Positions 53,864-63,543 of a stretch of 64,000 bases of DNA are shown here, piece by piece (position 1 is the stretch's first letter; the number at the start of each line of letters is the position of its first letter). This stretch comes from JAVVHH01 sp964613945. GTDB taxonomy: Bacteria > Pseudomonadota > Alphaproteobacteria > Acetobacterales > Acetobacteraceae. The stretch lies in NCBI GenBank assembly GCA_964613945.1, contig CAZTJC010000001.1, positions 1 to 64,000 on the forward strand, given 5' to 3'. The notes under the pieces are model-generated. The model was not told where the DNA came from and made no database searches. It saw only the letters and a program-made list of their open reading frames with translations. A program made the position numbers and the translations under genes.

Positions 53864-54972
53864 GCCGCCAGCTTTTCCAGCTCGCGGATGACGCTTTCGC
53901 CCATCACGGACGTGCCAACCTTGGCCGTTCCGGGTGCCATGACGTCAGCGGTGCGCAAGCCGCTGGCCAAAACGTTGGTGCAGGCGCGCTCGATTAGCAC
54001 GGCATCTTCTTCCATGCCGAACGAGTAGCGCAGCAACATGGCGAAGCTGAGAATCTGCGCCATGGGATTGGCGATACCGCGGCCGGCGATGTCGGGGGCG
54101 CTGCCGTGGATCGGCTCATAGAGGGCATGTCGCTTGCCCATGGAGTCCGCGGCGCCAAGGGTGGCCGAGGGAAGCATCCCGAGACTGCCGGTACACATGC
54201 TGGCGAGGTCGGACAGAAGGTCACCAAACAGGTTGCTGGTGACGATGACATCGAACTGCTTCGGATTACGAACCAGCTGCATGGCGCAGTTGTCGGCGTA
54301 CATGTGCGAAAGCTCGACGTCGCCATATTCGCGCGCCTGCAACTCGGTGACGGTTTCGCGCCACATGAGGCCGGATGCCATGACGTTGGCCTTCTCGACC
54401 GAGGTGACGCGGTTCTGGCGCTTGCGGGCGAGATCAAAGGCAACGCGGGCGACGCGTTTGATCTCGCCCGTGGTGTAGACCTCAGTGTCGATGCCGCGCC
54501 GCGAACCGTCCGGTAGCGTTTCAACGCCGCGAGGCTCGCCGAAATAGATGCCGCCGGTGCTCTCGCGGACGATCATGAGGTCGAGGCCGCGGATCACGTC
54601 GGGCTTGAGCGTGCTGGCATCGACCAACGGGTCGAGCACGATAGCCGGGCGTAGATTGGCGAACAGCCCGAGTTCCTTGCGAAGGCGCAGAATGGCGATT
54701 TCGGGGCGCTTGTCGAAGCCGAGCTTGTCCCAGCGGGGACCACCGACGGAGCCGAACAGGATGGCGTCGGCATCCTTGGCGGCCTGGATGATCTCGTCGG
54801 TAATCGGTTCGCCGTAGTGGTCGAGGCCGGCACCGCCGACGTAATCCTCGCTGAAAGCGAAGCTCACATGGCGACGGCGGTCCATCCAGTCGATGACACG
54901 GCGGACTTCGCGCATGACTTCCGGACCGACACCGTCGCCGGGCAGAACGAGAAGGCGTTTGTTGGCAGGCAT
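53860..54972 (-). CDS. leuB: 3-isopropylmalate dehydrogenase
   Basis: A 370-aa decarboxylating dehydrogenase with L-P-G-D-G-V-G-P-E-V, R-E-S-T-G-G-I-Y-F-G, S-N-L-F-G-D-L-L-S-D and E-P-I-H-G-S-A-P-D-I, all expected for LeuB. It catalyses the third step of leucine synthesis. One base of its ATG overlaps the leuD stop (TGATG). Confidence 0.95.
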   Translation of the reverse strand: MPANKRLLVLPGDGVGPEVMREVRRVIDWMDRRRHVSFAFSEDYVGGAGLDHYGEPITDEIIQAAKDADAILFGSVGGPRWDKLGFDKRPEIAILRLRKELGLFANLRPAIVLDPLVDASTLKPDVIRGLDLMIVRESTGGIYFGEPRGVETLPDGSRRGIDTEVYTTGEIKRVARVAFDLARKRQNRVTSVEKANVMASGLMWRETVTELQAREYGDVELSHMYADNCAMQLVRNPKQFDVIVTSNLFGDLLSDLASMCTGSLGMLPSATLGAADSMGKRHALYEPIHGSAPDIAGRGIANPMAQILSFAMLLRYSFGMEEDAVLIERACTNVLASGLRTADVMAPGTAKVGTSVMGESVIRELEKLAA

Positions 54973-55592
54973 CAGACGGAAATCCCCGGGAACCAGGGTT
55001 GGTCGGTCACACGGGTTGCTTCGAAGCTGTCGATGGCCGGCGCGCGCTGCATGGTCTGGCCGATATCGTCGAGGCCATTGAGCATGAGATGCTTCTGGAA
55101 CGGGTCAATATCGAAGTGAATTTCCTCGCCATTGGGGCGGATGACGAGCTGGCGTTCGAGATCAACGGTGATTCGGGCATTGCCGCCCAGGGCGGCATCT
55201 TCCATCAGCTGATCGCAGACTTCCCGTGGCAGAGTGACGGGGAGGATGCCGTTCTTGTAGCAGTTGTTGTGGAAGATATCGGCAAAGCTGGGGGCAATGA
55301 CGCAGCGGATGCCGAAGTCGAGCAGAGCCCAGGGCGCGTGTTCGCGCGATGAGCCACAGCCGAAATTCTCGTGGGCGATCAGCACCTCGGCATGGCGGAA
55401 GGCCGGCTGGTTGAGGACGAAGTCGGGGCGTTCGGCACCCGCCGGGTCGTAGCGGAGGGTGTCAAAGAGGTTCTTGCCGAGGCCGGTGCGCTTGATGGTC
55501 TTGAGGAAACGGGCGGGGATGATCTTGTCGGTGTCAACGTTGGCGAGCGGCAAAGGTGCGGCGACGCCGGTCAGTTCGGTGAAGGCTTGCAT
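54972..55592 (-). CDS. leuD: 3-isopropylmalate dehydratase small subunit
   Basis: A 206-aa swivel-domain protein with N-V-D-T-D-K-I-I-P, F-G-C-G-S-S-R-E-H-A and F-x-N-N-C-Y-K-N-G. It forms the isomerase with LeuC. It is coupled to leuC and leuB by one-base TGATG overlaps. Confidence 0.95.
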   Translation of the reverse strand: MQAFTELTGVAAPLPLANVDTDKIIPARFLKTIKRTGLGKNLFDTLRYDPAGAERPDFVLNQPAFRHAEVLIAHENFGCGSSREHAPWALLDFGIRCVIAPSFADIFHNNCYKNGILPVTLPREVCDQLMEDAALGGNARITVDLERQLVIRPNGEEIHFDIDPFQKHLMLNGLDDIGQTMQRAPAIDSFEATRVTDQPWFPGISV

Positions 55593-56992
55593 CAGGTGAA
55601 GTCTCGCACGTCGGTCAGGTGGCCGGTAATGGCGGCGGCGGCGGCCATGGCGGGGGAAAGCAGATGGGTGCGACCGCCGGGTCCCTGGCGGCCTTCGAAA
55701 TTACGGTTGCTAGTGCTGGCGCAGCGCTGACCGGGCTTGAGCTTGTCGGGGTTCATGCCGAGGCACATGGAGCAGCCGGCGTCGCGCCATTCGAAGCCGG
55801 CGTCGATCATGATCCGGTCGAGGCCTTCCTGTTCGGCCTGCTGCTTCACGACACCACTGCCGGGAACGACCATGGCGCGGACGCCCGGGGCGACCTTGCG
55901 GGTACCCACTACCGCGGCGGCGGCGCGAATGTCCTCGATGCGGCCATTGGTGCAGGAGCCGATGAACACGACGTCGACCGGAATGTCGGTGAGCTTGGTG
56001 CCGGGAGTAAGCGCCATATAGTCGAGCATCCGGACCATCTGAGCGCGGGCGGCTTCGTCATCGACGGCGGCCGGGTCGGGAACGACGCTGTTGATAGGCA
56101 GGACAGCTTCGGGGTTGGTGCCCCAGCTGACCATCGGCGGGATGGCGGCGCCGTCGAGGTGGACGACCGCATCGTAATGGGCGCCCTCGTCGGACGGCAG
56201 GGTGCGCCAATAGGCGACGGCGTGGTCGAAAGCCTCGCCCTTGGGGGCGAAGGGGCGGCCCTGGACATAGGCGAAGGTAGTATCGTCGGGGGCGATCATG
56301 CCGGCACGGGCGCCGGCCTCGATGCTCATGTTGCAGATCGTCATGCGGCCGGCCATGTCGAGCGCGCGGATGGCTTCGCCGGCATATTCGATGACGTGGC
56401 CGGTGCCGCCGGCAGTGCCGATCTTGCCGATGATGGCCAGGACGATGTCCTTGGCGGTGACGCCGGCGCCAAGGGTGCCATCGACCTGGACGAGCATGTT
56501 CTTGGCGGGTTTCTGGAGGAGCGTCTGGGTGGCCAGGACGTGTTCGACCTCGGAGGTGCCGATGCCGAAAGCCAACGCGCCCATGGCGCCGTGAGTGCTA
56601 GTGTGGCTGTCGCCGCAGACGATGGTCATGCCGGGCAGGCTGATGCCCTGTTCCGGGCCGATGATATGGACAATACCCTGACGGGTGTCGGTGATGTTGA
56701 AGAACGGGACGCCGAAATCGGCGACGTTGCGCTCGAGCGTTTCCACCTGGATGCGGCTGTCATCCTCGGCGATGCGCTCGCCGCGGTTGCTGGTGGGCAC
56801 GTTGTGGTCGACGACGGCGATGGTGGCGTCGGGCCGACGGACCGGGCGACCGGCGAGGCGGAGACCCTCGAAAGCCTGGGGGCTGGTCACTTCGTGGACG
56901 AGGTGCCGGTCGATGTAGAGGACGCAGGTGCCGTCCTCCATCCGGTCGACGACGTGGCTTTCCCACACCTTATCGAACAGTGTCTTCGGCAT
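55592..56992 (-). CDS. leuC: 3-isopropylmalate dehydratase large subunit
   Basis: A 466-aa aconitase-family protein. The [4Fe-4S] cysteines are in G-S-C-T-N-G and G-C-S-M-C-L-G-M-N-P. It starts about 57 bases downstream of rplS, with a small hairpin in the gap, so leucine genes may share the ribosomal transcript. No leucine leader peptide was found. Confidence 0.95.
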   Translation of the reverse strand: MPKTLFDKVWESHVVDRMEDGTCVLYIDRHLVHEVTSPQAFEGLRLAGRPVRRPDATIAVVDHNVPTSNRGERIAEDDSRIQVETLERNVADFGVPFFNITDTRQGIVHIIGPEQGISLPGMTIVCGDSHTSTHGAMGALAFGIGTSEVEHVLATQTLLQKPAKNMLVQVDGTLGAGVTAKDIVLAIIGKIGTAGGTGHVIEYAGEAIRALDMAGRMTICNMSIEAGARAGMIAPDDTTFAYVQGRPFAPKGEAFDHAVAYWRTLPSDEGAHYDAVVHLDGAAIPPMVSWGTNPEAVLPINSVVPDPAAVDDEAARAQMVRMLDYMALTPGTKLTDIPVDVVFIGSCTNGRIEDIRAAAAVVGTRKVAPGVRAMVVPGSGVVKQQAEQEGLDRIMIDAGFEWRDAGCSMCLGMNPDKLKPGQRCASTSNRNFEGRQGPGGRTHLLSPAMAAAAAITGHLTDVRDFT

Positions 56993-57019
56993 CTCGTCCC
57001 CACTTGTGATGTGTTTGTT

Positions 57020-57041
57020 CCCGCGGGGCGATGCCCGCGGG
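57020..57041. terminator. Small hairpin between rplS and leuC
   Basis: An 8-bp perfect stem CCCGCGGG repeated (57020-57027 and 57034-57041) with loop GCGATG. No T-tract; may attenuate rather than stop transcription. Confidence 0.4.
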
Positions 57042-57049
57042 TAGCAGAA

Positions 57050-57469
57050 CTACTCGGCCGCGGCGACCGGCGCGGACTCTTGCCCCTTGGGTGTCGTGTC
57101 CTTCGGGACTTCGCGGGCGCGCTCGGCGATGCGGGCGGACTTGCCGCTGCGGCCGCGCAGATAATACAGCTTGCTGCGACGGACGTCACCGCGACGCACG
57201 ACTAGGATTTCGGCGATGGTCGGGGCGTAGAGGGCGAACACGCGCTCGACGCCTTCGCCGTAGCTGATCTTGCGAACGGTGAAGTTGCTGCCCATGCCCT
57301 TGTTGGAGCGGGCGATGCAGACGCCTTCATAGGCCTGGACGCGGGTGCGCTCGCCTTCGACGACCTTGACCATCACGCGGAGGGTATCGCCGGGCTGGAA
57401 GACCGGAACGGCGCGGGCCTCGGTAAGGCGAGCGATCTGCTCGGCCTCGAATTTCTGGATGATGTTCAT
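57050..57469 (-). CDS. rplS: 50S ribosomal protein L19
   Basis: A 139-aa protein with the L19 core M-N-I-I-Q-K-F-E, F-x-P-G-D-T-L-R-V, and R-R-G-D-V-R-R-S-K-L-Y-Y-L-R. It has a short acidic/Ala-rich C-terminal extension. The ATG at 57469 overlaps the trmD stop by four bases. Confidence 0.96.
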   Translation of the reverse strand: MNIIQKFEAEQIARLTEARAVPVFQPGDTLRVMVKVVEGERTRVQAYEGVCIARSNKGMGSNFTVRKISYGEGVERVFALYAPTIAEILVVRRGDVRRSKLYYLRGRSGKSARIAERAREVPKDTTPKGQESAPVAAAE

Positions 57470-58209
57470 CGTGTCGTCCTTTCGATCGGCTGTGTTACGG
57501 CCCGGCCTGCGCCGAGTCCATGAGGGGTTGCGACAGGGCGGGCTTGCCATAAGTCCGGCCTGCGGCGTTGGGTGAGCTCTTCGGCCTGCTGGCGGCGCCA
57601 GGCGGCGATCGCGGCGTGGTGGCCGGAGAGCAGGATCTCGGGCACGACCCGGCCGCACCAGTCGGCGGGCCGGGTGTACTGCGGGTATTCCAGCAACCCG
57701 GCGCTGAAGCTTTCCTCGTCGGCCGAAGCTGCGGCGCCCATGACGCCGGGCAGGAGCCGGACACATGAATCGAGCAGCACCAGAGCGGGAAGCTCACCGC
57801 CGGACAGGACGTAATCGCCGATGCTGACTTCTTCAGCGTTGCGGGCGTCGAGAAGACGTTGGTCAACGCCTTCGTAACGGCCGCAGAGCAAGCGGAGACC
57901 GGGGCCGGCGGCCAGGGTGCGAACGCGGGATTGAGTGAGCGCGGGGCCTCTGGGAGATAGGTAGATCAGAGGACGCTCGTCGTCGGGGCCGATGGCGGCA
58001 TCCAGGACATCGGGACGCATGACCATGCCAGCGCCGCCACCGAACGGGGTGTCATCGACGGTGCGGTGCTTGTCGGAAGCGGCATCACGGATGTCGCGCA
58101 CCTCCAGGGACCAGCGGCCTTGGTCGTGCGCCTTGCCAGCCAGGGAGTGACCGAGGGGGCCGGGGAACATGGCGGGGAACAGCGTGTAGACAGTCGCGGC
58201 CCAGGTCAT
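57466..58209 (-). CDS. trmD: tRNA (guanine-N1)-methyltransferase
   Basis: A 247-aa SPOUT methyltransferase with G-G-G-A-G-M-V-M-R-P, C-G-R-Y-E-G-V-D-Q-R and G-D-Y-V-L-S-G-G-E-L-P-A, the trefoil-knot motifs. It makes m1G37 in tRNA. Overlaps both neighbours by four bases. Confidence 0.96.
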   Translation of the reverse strand: MTWAATVYTLFPAMFPGPLGHSLAGKAHDQGRWSLEVRDIRDAASDKHRTVDDTPFGGGAGMVMRPDVLDAAIGPDDERPLIYLSPRGPALTQSRVRTLAAGPGLRLLCGRYEGVDQRLLDARNAEEVSIGDYVLSGGELPALVLLDSCVRLLPGVMGAAASADEESFSAGLLEYPQYTRPADWCGRVVPEILLSGHHAAIAAWRRQQAEELTQRRRPDLWQARPVATPHGLGAGRAVTQPIERTTR

Positions 58210-58751
58210 GAGGACGCGCCCGCCGCTTCGTCCGCGGGCATGCTCTCCGGCGAGACTTCAATCTCGTCGGGCGGCAGGACGGTGATCGTCCGGCCGGCGA
58301 GGTCGATCGTGGGAACGCAGGCCTTGGTGAACGGCACGAGCAATGACGGCTTGCCGTCGCGGGCGATTTCCAGGCTCGGTCCGGCACCGTAATCGTGAAC
58401 CTGAATGACGCGGCCCAAGGTCTCGCCGCCGGCGGCAACGGCCACCATGCCGACCAGGTCGGACCAGTAGAAATCGTCCTCGTCGACTGCGGGCAGGCGA
58501 TCGCGCTCGACGTAAAGTTTGGCGTTGACCAGGCGCTCCGCGGCGGTGCGATCGGGCAGCGGGGTGCCGGCGGCATCCCGAAGCTCGGCAACGCCGTCTC
58601 CGCGCCAGACAAGCGACCAGGCACGGCCCTGCTCATCGAGCAAGGGCGCGTAACCGGCCAAGTCCTCGTTGGCGTAGGAGTGGACGTTCACCAGGCCGCG
58701 CACGCCGTGCGGTCGGCCGATGACGCCCATCAAGATGCGCTGGCTGGTCAA
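58206..58751 (-). CDS. rimM: 16S rRNA processing protein
   Basis: A 181-aa protein with the N-terminal RimM barrel (I-G-R-P-H-G-V-R-G-L-V) and the C-terminal PRC-barrel (L-G-R-V-I-Q-V, L-V-P-F). It binds S19 during 30S assembly. It directly abuts rpsP. Confidence 0.94.
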   Translation of the reverse strand: MTSQRILMGVIGRPHGVRGLVNVHSYANEDLAGYAPLLDEQGRAWSLVWRGDGVAELRDAAGTPLPDRTAAERLVNAKLYVERDRLPAVDEDDFYWSDLVGMVAVAAGGETLGRVIQVHDYGAGPSLEIARDGKPSLLVPFTKACVPTIDLAGRTITVLPPDEIEVSPESMPADEAAGASS

Positions 58752-59087
58752 TTACGCCGCTGCGTTGGCCTTGGCGCGCTCTTGCGCCTTCTTCTTCGGG
58801 GCGGACTGGATCGGCTGCTCGCGGTAAGCGGGCATCGGCGCCAGGCCAGCATGACCGAGGAAGCGGGCGACGCGCTCGGTCGGCAGGGCGCCCTCGTCCA
58901 TCCAATGCTGGATACGCTCGTTCTGCAGGCGGACGCGGTCCTCGTGCTCGGCGGGGAGCATCGGGTTGTAGCTGCCGACCTTCTCGAGGAAGCGGCCGTC
59001 GCGGGGGCTACGGCTGTCGGCGACGACGATGTGGTAATACGGACGCTTCTTGGCGCCGGCGCGGGAAAGGCGGATTTTCAGACCCAT
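58752..59087 (-). CDS. rpsP: 30S ribosomal protein S16
   Basis: A 111-aa protein starting with the S16 signature G-L-K-I-R-L-S-R-A-G-A-K-K-R-P-Y-Y. The C-terminal 30 residues are a basic, Ala/Lys-rich extension common in alphaproteobacteria. Confidence 0.96.
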   Translation of the reverse strand: MGLKIRLSRAGAKKRPYYHIVVADSRSPRDGRFLEKVGSYNPMLPAEHEDRVRLQNERIQHWMDEGALPTERVARFLGHAGLAPMPAYREQPIQSAPKKKAQERAKANAAA

Positions 59088-59111
59088 AGAGAGCTTCCTT
59101 GTAAAGTGAGA

Positions 59112-60497
59112 TTAGTACGGGCGACGACCGGATCCACCTTGCATGCCCTTTGGCATCAAGGCGCTCATGCCCTGCCGCATCAGACCCTTCTGACCCAGCT
59201 TGCCCATGCGCTTCATCATGGTGGACATGTCGTCGAACTGCTTGAGGAGGCGGTTGACCTCCTGAACGGTGGCGCCCGACCCGGCAGCGATGCGCTTCTT
59301 GCGGCTGGCCTTGATGATGTCGGGGGTCTTGCGCTCGGCCTTAGTCATCGAGGAGATGATCGCGCCCTGACGCTTGAGCACCGTGGTGTCGAGCTTGGCG
59401 TCGTCGATCTGGGTCTTCATCTTGGACACGCCCGGCAACATGCCGAGAATGCCGGAGATGCTGCCCATCTTGGTGATCTGCTTGAGCTGGCTGGCGTAGT
59501 CCTCGAGGTCGAACTTGCCGGACATCATGCGCTTGGCGAGGCGCTCGGCGTCTTCCTGCTCGAAGTGCTCGCTGGCCTTTTCCACGAGGCCGACGACGTC
59601 ACCCATGCCGAGGATGCGGCCGGCGACGCGCTCGGGGTGGAAGTCCTCCAGCGCGTCGAGCTTCTCGCCGGTGCCGGTGAGCTTGATCGGGGCGCCGGTG
59701 ACCTGGCGCATGGACAGGGCGGCACCGCCGCGGGCGTCGCCGTCCATGCGGGTGAGGACGATGCCGGTGATGCCGAGGGCTTCGTTGAAGGCGCGCGCGG
59801 TGTTGACGGCGTCCTGGCCGGTCATGGCGTCGACGACGAGGAGGGTTTCGACCGGGTTGGTGGCCTCGCGGACGGCGCGAACCTCGTCCATGAGCGCCTG
59901 GTCGATGGACAGGCGGCCGGCGGTGTCGAGGATAACGATATCGAAGACTTCGCGGCGCCCGGTTTCCATGGCGCGGCGAGCGATCTGGACAGGAGTTTCG
60001 CCGGCGACGATCGGCAAGGAAACGACGCCGGTTTGCTGGGCCAGCTGCTGCAGCTGCAATTGGGCGGCGGGGCGCTGGGTGTCGAGCGAGGCGAGCAGCA
60101 CCTTCTTGCGCTCGCGCTTGGAGAGTCGCAGCGCCAGCTTGCCGGAGGTGGTGGTCTTGCCGGAGCCCTGGAGGCCAACCATTAGCAGCGGGATCGGGGC
60201 GACGGCGTTCAGGTTGAGGGGAACGGCCCCTGCCCCGCCGAGCGCTTCGACGAGTTGGTCGTTGACGATCTTGATGACCAACTGGCCGGGGCTGATGCTG
60301 TCGAGGACTTCGGCACCCAGCGCGCGTTCACGGACGCCGTCGATGAAGCTGCGCACCACGGGCAGCGCGACGTCGGCCTCGAGCAAGGCGAGGCGGACCT
60401 CGCGTAGGGCGTCGGCAATGTCGTCTTCGGACAGCCGACCGCGGGCGCGGAGGCGGTCGAACACATCGGAAAGTTTGCCCGACAGCGTGTCGAACAT
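59112..60497 (-). CDS. ffh: Signal recognition particle protein (Ffh)
   Basis: A 461-aa SRP GTPase. G1 is G-L-Q-G-S-G-K-T-T near residue 105, with D-T-A-G-R-L and T-R-M-D-G-D-A-R-G-G. The C-terminal M domain is Met-rich and ends G-M-Q-G. The ATG at 60497 is preferred over a TTG six bases upstream because AAGGA is then at normal spacing. Confidence 0.96.
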   Translation of the reverse strand: MFDTLSGKLSDVFDRLRARGRLSEDDIADALREVRLALLEADVALPVVRSFIDGVRERALGAEVLDSISPGQLVIKIVNDQLVEALGGAGAVPLNLNAVAPIPLLMVGLQGSGKTTTSGKLALRLSKRERKKVLLASLDTQRPAAQLQLQQLAQQTGVVSLPIVAGETPVQIARRAMETGRREVFDIVILDTAGRLSIDQALMDEVRAVREATNPVETLLVVDAMTGQDAVNTARAFNEALGITGIVLTRMDGDARGGAALSMRQVTGAPIKLTGTGEKLDALEDFHPERVAGRILGMGDVVGLVEKASEHFEQEDAERLAKRMMSGKFDLEDYASQLKQITKMGSISGILGMLPGVSKMKTQIDDAKLDTTVLKRQGAIISSMTKAERKTPDIIKASRKKRIAAGSGATVQEVNRLLKQFDDMSTMMKRMGKLGQKGLMRQGMSALMPKGMQGGSGRRPY

Positions 60498-60656
60498 GGG
60501 CAAGCGTCCTTACCAAATACGAAGGCGCCGCTGCGCGGGCACGCGGAGCGACGTTTGGGATCGTGGGTGGCGCTTACCGGGCGAGCGGAATCATGTCAAT
60601 CCAAAATGCCGATGGTGCGTTGGGATCGTTCACCCATGCGACACACGGAGTTGATC

Positions 60657-60968
60657 ATGCGCAATACACTGGTTCTTCTGGCTGGCCTGTCCGTCATGGC
60701 GCCCCTCGCCGCGCAGGCGCAGATTCCACAAGGGTTGCTGCAGCAATTGCTGCCAGGGGGTCAAGCGGGGCAGCAGCCGAGCCAGCAGGGTGCCGAGCAG
60801 GCCGTGCGCGAGGCATATGAACGCGGCTATCGCCAGGGTCGGCAGGATCAGGAGCGCTCGGACCAAAACCGGTCTCGGCAGGGTAATGGACAAGGCAATA
60901 ACGGGCGGGACAATTCGAATTACGGTCAGCCGGACCAGGGCAATCAGCGCAATCAGTATGGGCGCTGA
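60657..60968 (+). CDS. Small secreted Gln/Asn-rich protein
   Basis: A 103-aa product with a signal peptide (cleavage near A-Q-A-Q) and a mature region dominated by Gln, Asn, Arg and Gly, including Y-E-R-G-Y-R-Q-G-R-Q-D. Low complexity prevents family assignment. It is divergent from ffh and convergent with comM. Confidence 0.6.
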   Translation: MRNTLVLLAGLSVMAPLAAQAQIPQGLLQQLLPGGQAGQQPSQQGAEQAVREAYERGYRQGRQDQERSDQNRSRQGNGQGNNGRDNSNYGQPDQGNQRNQYGR

Positions 60969-60993
60969 CGCTCGCGGGCTGGTCGGACCGGCT

Positions 60994-62496
60994 TCATAGC
61001 GGCCGACCGGGGATGCGATGACGGTAGGAGAGTGCTTCGGCTACGTCGGTGCGGCGCACATGCGTGGCCGCGGCGAGGTCGGCGATGGTGCGGGCGACCC
61101 GGAGTATGCGGGTAAAGCCTCGGGCGGATAGCCGCAGTTTGTCGGAAGCTTGCTCGGCCAGAGCGCGGGCATCCGGTTCCATGTCGATGGTGCCGATATC
61201 GGCTTCGGCGTTGGTGCGGGCGCCCGCGTCGCCGAAGCGGGCGTGCTGGCGCTGGCGCGCCAAGCCGACCCGGGTCGCGACGTCGGCGCTCGGTTCGCCC
61301 AGCGGGGCGCGGGAGAGTTCGGTGGGCGGCACCGGCTGAACGTGAACCACGATGTCCATGCGGTCGAGCAACGGGCCGCTGATGCGGCCGAGATAGTCTT
61401 CGCCGCAGCGCGGCGCTTTGTTGCACTCGCGGGCGGCATCCCCGAGGTGGCCGCAGCGGCAGGGGTTCATGGCGGTGACGAGCTGGAAGCGGGCCGGGTA
61501 GGTCACGTGAGCGGCGGCGCGGGAGACGGTGGTGCGGCCGCTTTCGAGCGGTTGACGAAGGGCTTCGATGGCCTGGCGGGGAAATTCCGGCAGTTCGTCG
61601 AGGAAGAGCACGCCGCGATGGGCGAGGCTGACCTCGCCGGGCTTGGCGCGCGCGCCGCCGCCGGCGAGAGCGGCTTGCGAAGCGCCGTGATGCGGCTCGC
61701 GGAAAGGCGGGCGCAGCACGAGGCGGCCACCCTCGAGCATGCCGGCGACGGAGTGGATCATGCTGACCTCCAGCGCGTCGGCGGGCGTCAGGTCGGGCAG
61801 AAGCGCGGGCAGCCGGGCGGCAAGCATGCTCTTGCCGGCGCCGGGCGGGCCGACGAGCATGAGGTTGTGATTGCCGGCGGCAGCGATCTCGAGGGCGCGC
61901 TTGGCGGTCTCCATGCCGCGGACATCGGACAGGTCGGGGAAACGCTCGGCGTCCTGCGCCTGGACCGCGGCGGGGGCGGGCAGGAGCTGGGTGCCACGGA
62001 AATGGTTGACCAGGGAGAGCAGGTCCGGCGCGGGCAGCACCGAGAGTTTGCCAGCCCAGCTGGCCTCCCCGCCTTGGACGGCAGGACAGATCAGGCCGAC
62101 GTTCCGCCGGCCCGCGGCCATGGCTGCAGGGAGGACGCCGGCGACGGGGGCAATGGTGCCGTCGAGCGAGAGTTCGCCTAGGGCGGCATACTCGGCAGTT
62201 TCCTCGCGCGGCAGCACATCCATGGCGGACAGGACGGCCAGCGCGATCGGGAGATCGAAATGGCTGCCTTCCTTCAGCAGGTCGGCAGGCGCGAGATTTA
62301 TGAGGAGGCGCTTGGGTGGTAGCGACAAGCCCATGGCGGTGAGGGCGGCGCGGACGCGCTCGCGAGCTTCGCCGACCGCCTTGTCGGGCAGGCCGACGAC
62401 GAGAAAGGCGGGTAGGCCGGAAGAGATCTGAACCTGAACCTCGACCGGAACCGCGTCGATACCGTTGAATGCAAACGATAGGATACGGGCGATCAT
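60994..62496 (-). CDS. comM: YifB/ComM-family Mg-chelatase-like AAA protein
   Basis: A 500-aa protein with an N-terminal ChlI-like domain and the AAA core: Walker A G-P-P-G-A-G-K-S, G-V-L-F-L-D-E-L-P, and the Cys cluster C-R-C-G-H then C-G-E-D-Y. In Vibrio, ComM is a branch-migration helicase in natural transformation. Its start overlaps the deacetylase stop by four bases. Confidence 0.92.
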   Translation of the reverse strand: MIARILSFAFNGIDAVPVEVQVQISSGLPAFLVVGLPDKAVGEARERVRAALTAMGLSLPPKRLLINLAPADLLKEGSHFDLPIALAVLSAMDVLPREETAEYAALGELSLDGTIAPVAGVLPAAMAAGRRNVGLICPAVQGGEASWAGKLSVLPAPDLLSLVNHFRGTQLLPAPAAVQAQDAERFPDLSDVRGMETAKRALEIAAAGNHNLMLVGPPGAGKSMLAARLPALLPDLTPADALEVSMIHSVAGMLEGGRLVLRPPFREPHHGASQAALAGGGARAKPGEVSLAHRGVLFLDELPEFPRQAIEALRQPLESGRTTVSRAAAHVTYPARFQLVTAMNPCRCGHLGDAARECNKAPRCGEDYLGRISGPLLDRMDIVVHVQPVPPTELSRAPLGEPSADVATRVGLARQRQHARFGDAGARTNAEADIGTIDMEPDARALAEQASDKLRLSARGFTRILRVARTIADLAAATHVRRTDVAEALSYRHRIPGRPL

Positions 62497-63524
62497 CGAC
62501 CGTAGGCGGAGAGGAAACGCTGCAACAGGGTGCCGAGCAGATCGGTGTTGTAGCCGCCCTCCTGGATGATGGCGGCCGGCACGTTCAAGGCGGCGATGCG
62601 TTCGGCGGCGCGGGCGAAACCGTCGGCGGTGACGGCGAGGTAGCTGAGCGGTTCGTGCTCGGAAGCGTCGAAGCCGAGGCTGACTACGAGGGCGTCGGGC
62701 GCGAAGCGGGCGATGGCGGCCAGGGCCGTGTCGAGGGCGGCGAGCCAGGGGGCGTCGGCGCTGCCGCGGGGGAGCGGCAGGTTGAGGTTGGCCCCCTCCC
62801 CGGCTCCGGCGCCACGCTCGGCGGCGTGGCCGACATACCAGGGATAGTAACCGCCGGGGTCACCGTGGAGGGAGGCGAAGAAGACGTCGGCGCGGTCCCA
62901 GAAGATGCCCTGGGTGCCGTTGCCGTGATGGCTGTCGATGTCGAGCACCGCGACGCGGGAGGCGCCGGCCCGGCGGAGGCGTTCGGCAGCCAGGGCCGCG
63001 TTGTTGACGTAGCAATGGCCGCCGGCGCGGGCGGGATAGGCATGGTGACCCGGCGGGCGCACCAGGGCGTAAGCCGTCCTGCCGGCTGTGGCGGCGTCGG
63101 CAGCGGCGAGCGCGCAAGCGGCGGCGGCGCAGGCAGCGTCCCAGGTGTGAGGTCCGATGGGGCATGCGGTGTCGGCGGAGAACCAGCCGGCGCGGCCGAT
63201 GATGGCGGCACTTGGTTGGGCCATATGGGCGAGCATCTCGGGGGCCGGATGCATGTTGGCGACGACCTCCGGGCCGGCGCCGTCCATAGCGGACCAGTCG
63301 GCATAGGCGGTGCGGAGGAAGTCGATGTAATCGGCGGTGTGGACGGTTTCGAGGACGGCCAGGTCGAGCGGTGGCGGGGTTTGCGGCGTGAGGCCAAGTG
63401 CCTCGACGCCGCCGAGGAGCGAGAGGGCGCGGGCCGGGACCTCGAAGTGCGGGCGGACCTGGCCGCGCTGAAGGAAGAAGACGGGGGTGTGCCGAAGCTG
63501 CACGTCGTCCCAGAACACGTCCAT
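62493..63524 (-). CDS. Histone-deacetylase-family (acetoin utilisation type) deacetylase
   Basis: A 343-aa protein with the HDAC fold: P-P-G-H-H-A (active-site His pair), D-I-D-S-H-H-G-N-G-T (Zn ligands) and G-F-D-A-S-E-H-E-P (third ligand). Bacterial members act on acetylpolyamines, acetyl-CoA synthetase or unknown substrates. The ATG at 63524 is preferred because AGGAG lies eight bases upstream; the open frame beyond it is antisense-like. Confidence 0.9.
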   Translation of the reverse strand: MDVFWDDVQLRHTPVFFLQRGQVRPHFEVPARALSLLGGVEALGLTPQTPPPLDLAVLETVHTADYIDFLRTAYADWSAMDGAGPEVVANMHPAPEMLAHMAQPSAAIIGRAGWFSADTACPIGPHTWDAACAAAACALAAADAATAGRTAYALVRPPGHHAYPARAGGHCYVNNAALAAERLRRAGASRVAVLDIDSHHGNGTQGIFWDRADVFFASLHGDPGGYYPWYVGHAAERGAGAGEGANLNLPLPRGSADAPWLAALDTALAAIARFAPDALVVSLGFDASEHEPLSYLAVTADGFARAAERIAALNVPAAIIQEGGYNTDLLGTLLQRFLSAYGR

Positions 63525-63543
63525 CTCTGTGTCTCCTGCCGGC

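Noticed and set aside
56993..57049. Leucine leader peptide or attenuator before leuC
   Set aside because: No short Leu-rich frame is present in the 57-base gap; only a small hairpin is visible.
55619..57205. A 528-codon plus-strand frame opposite leuC
   Set aside because: It is an antisense shadow of a highly conserved enzyme.
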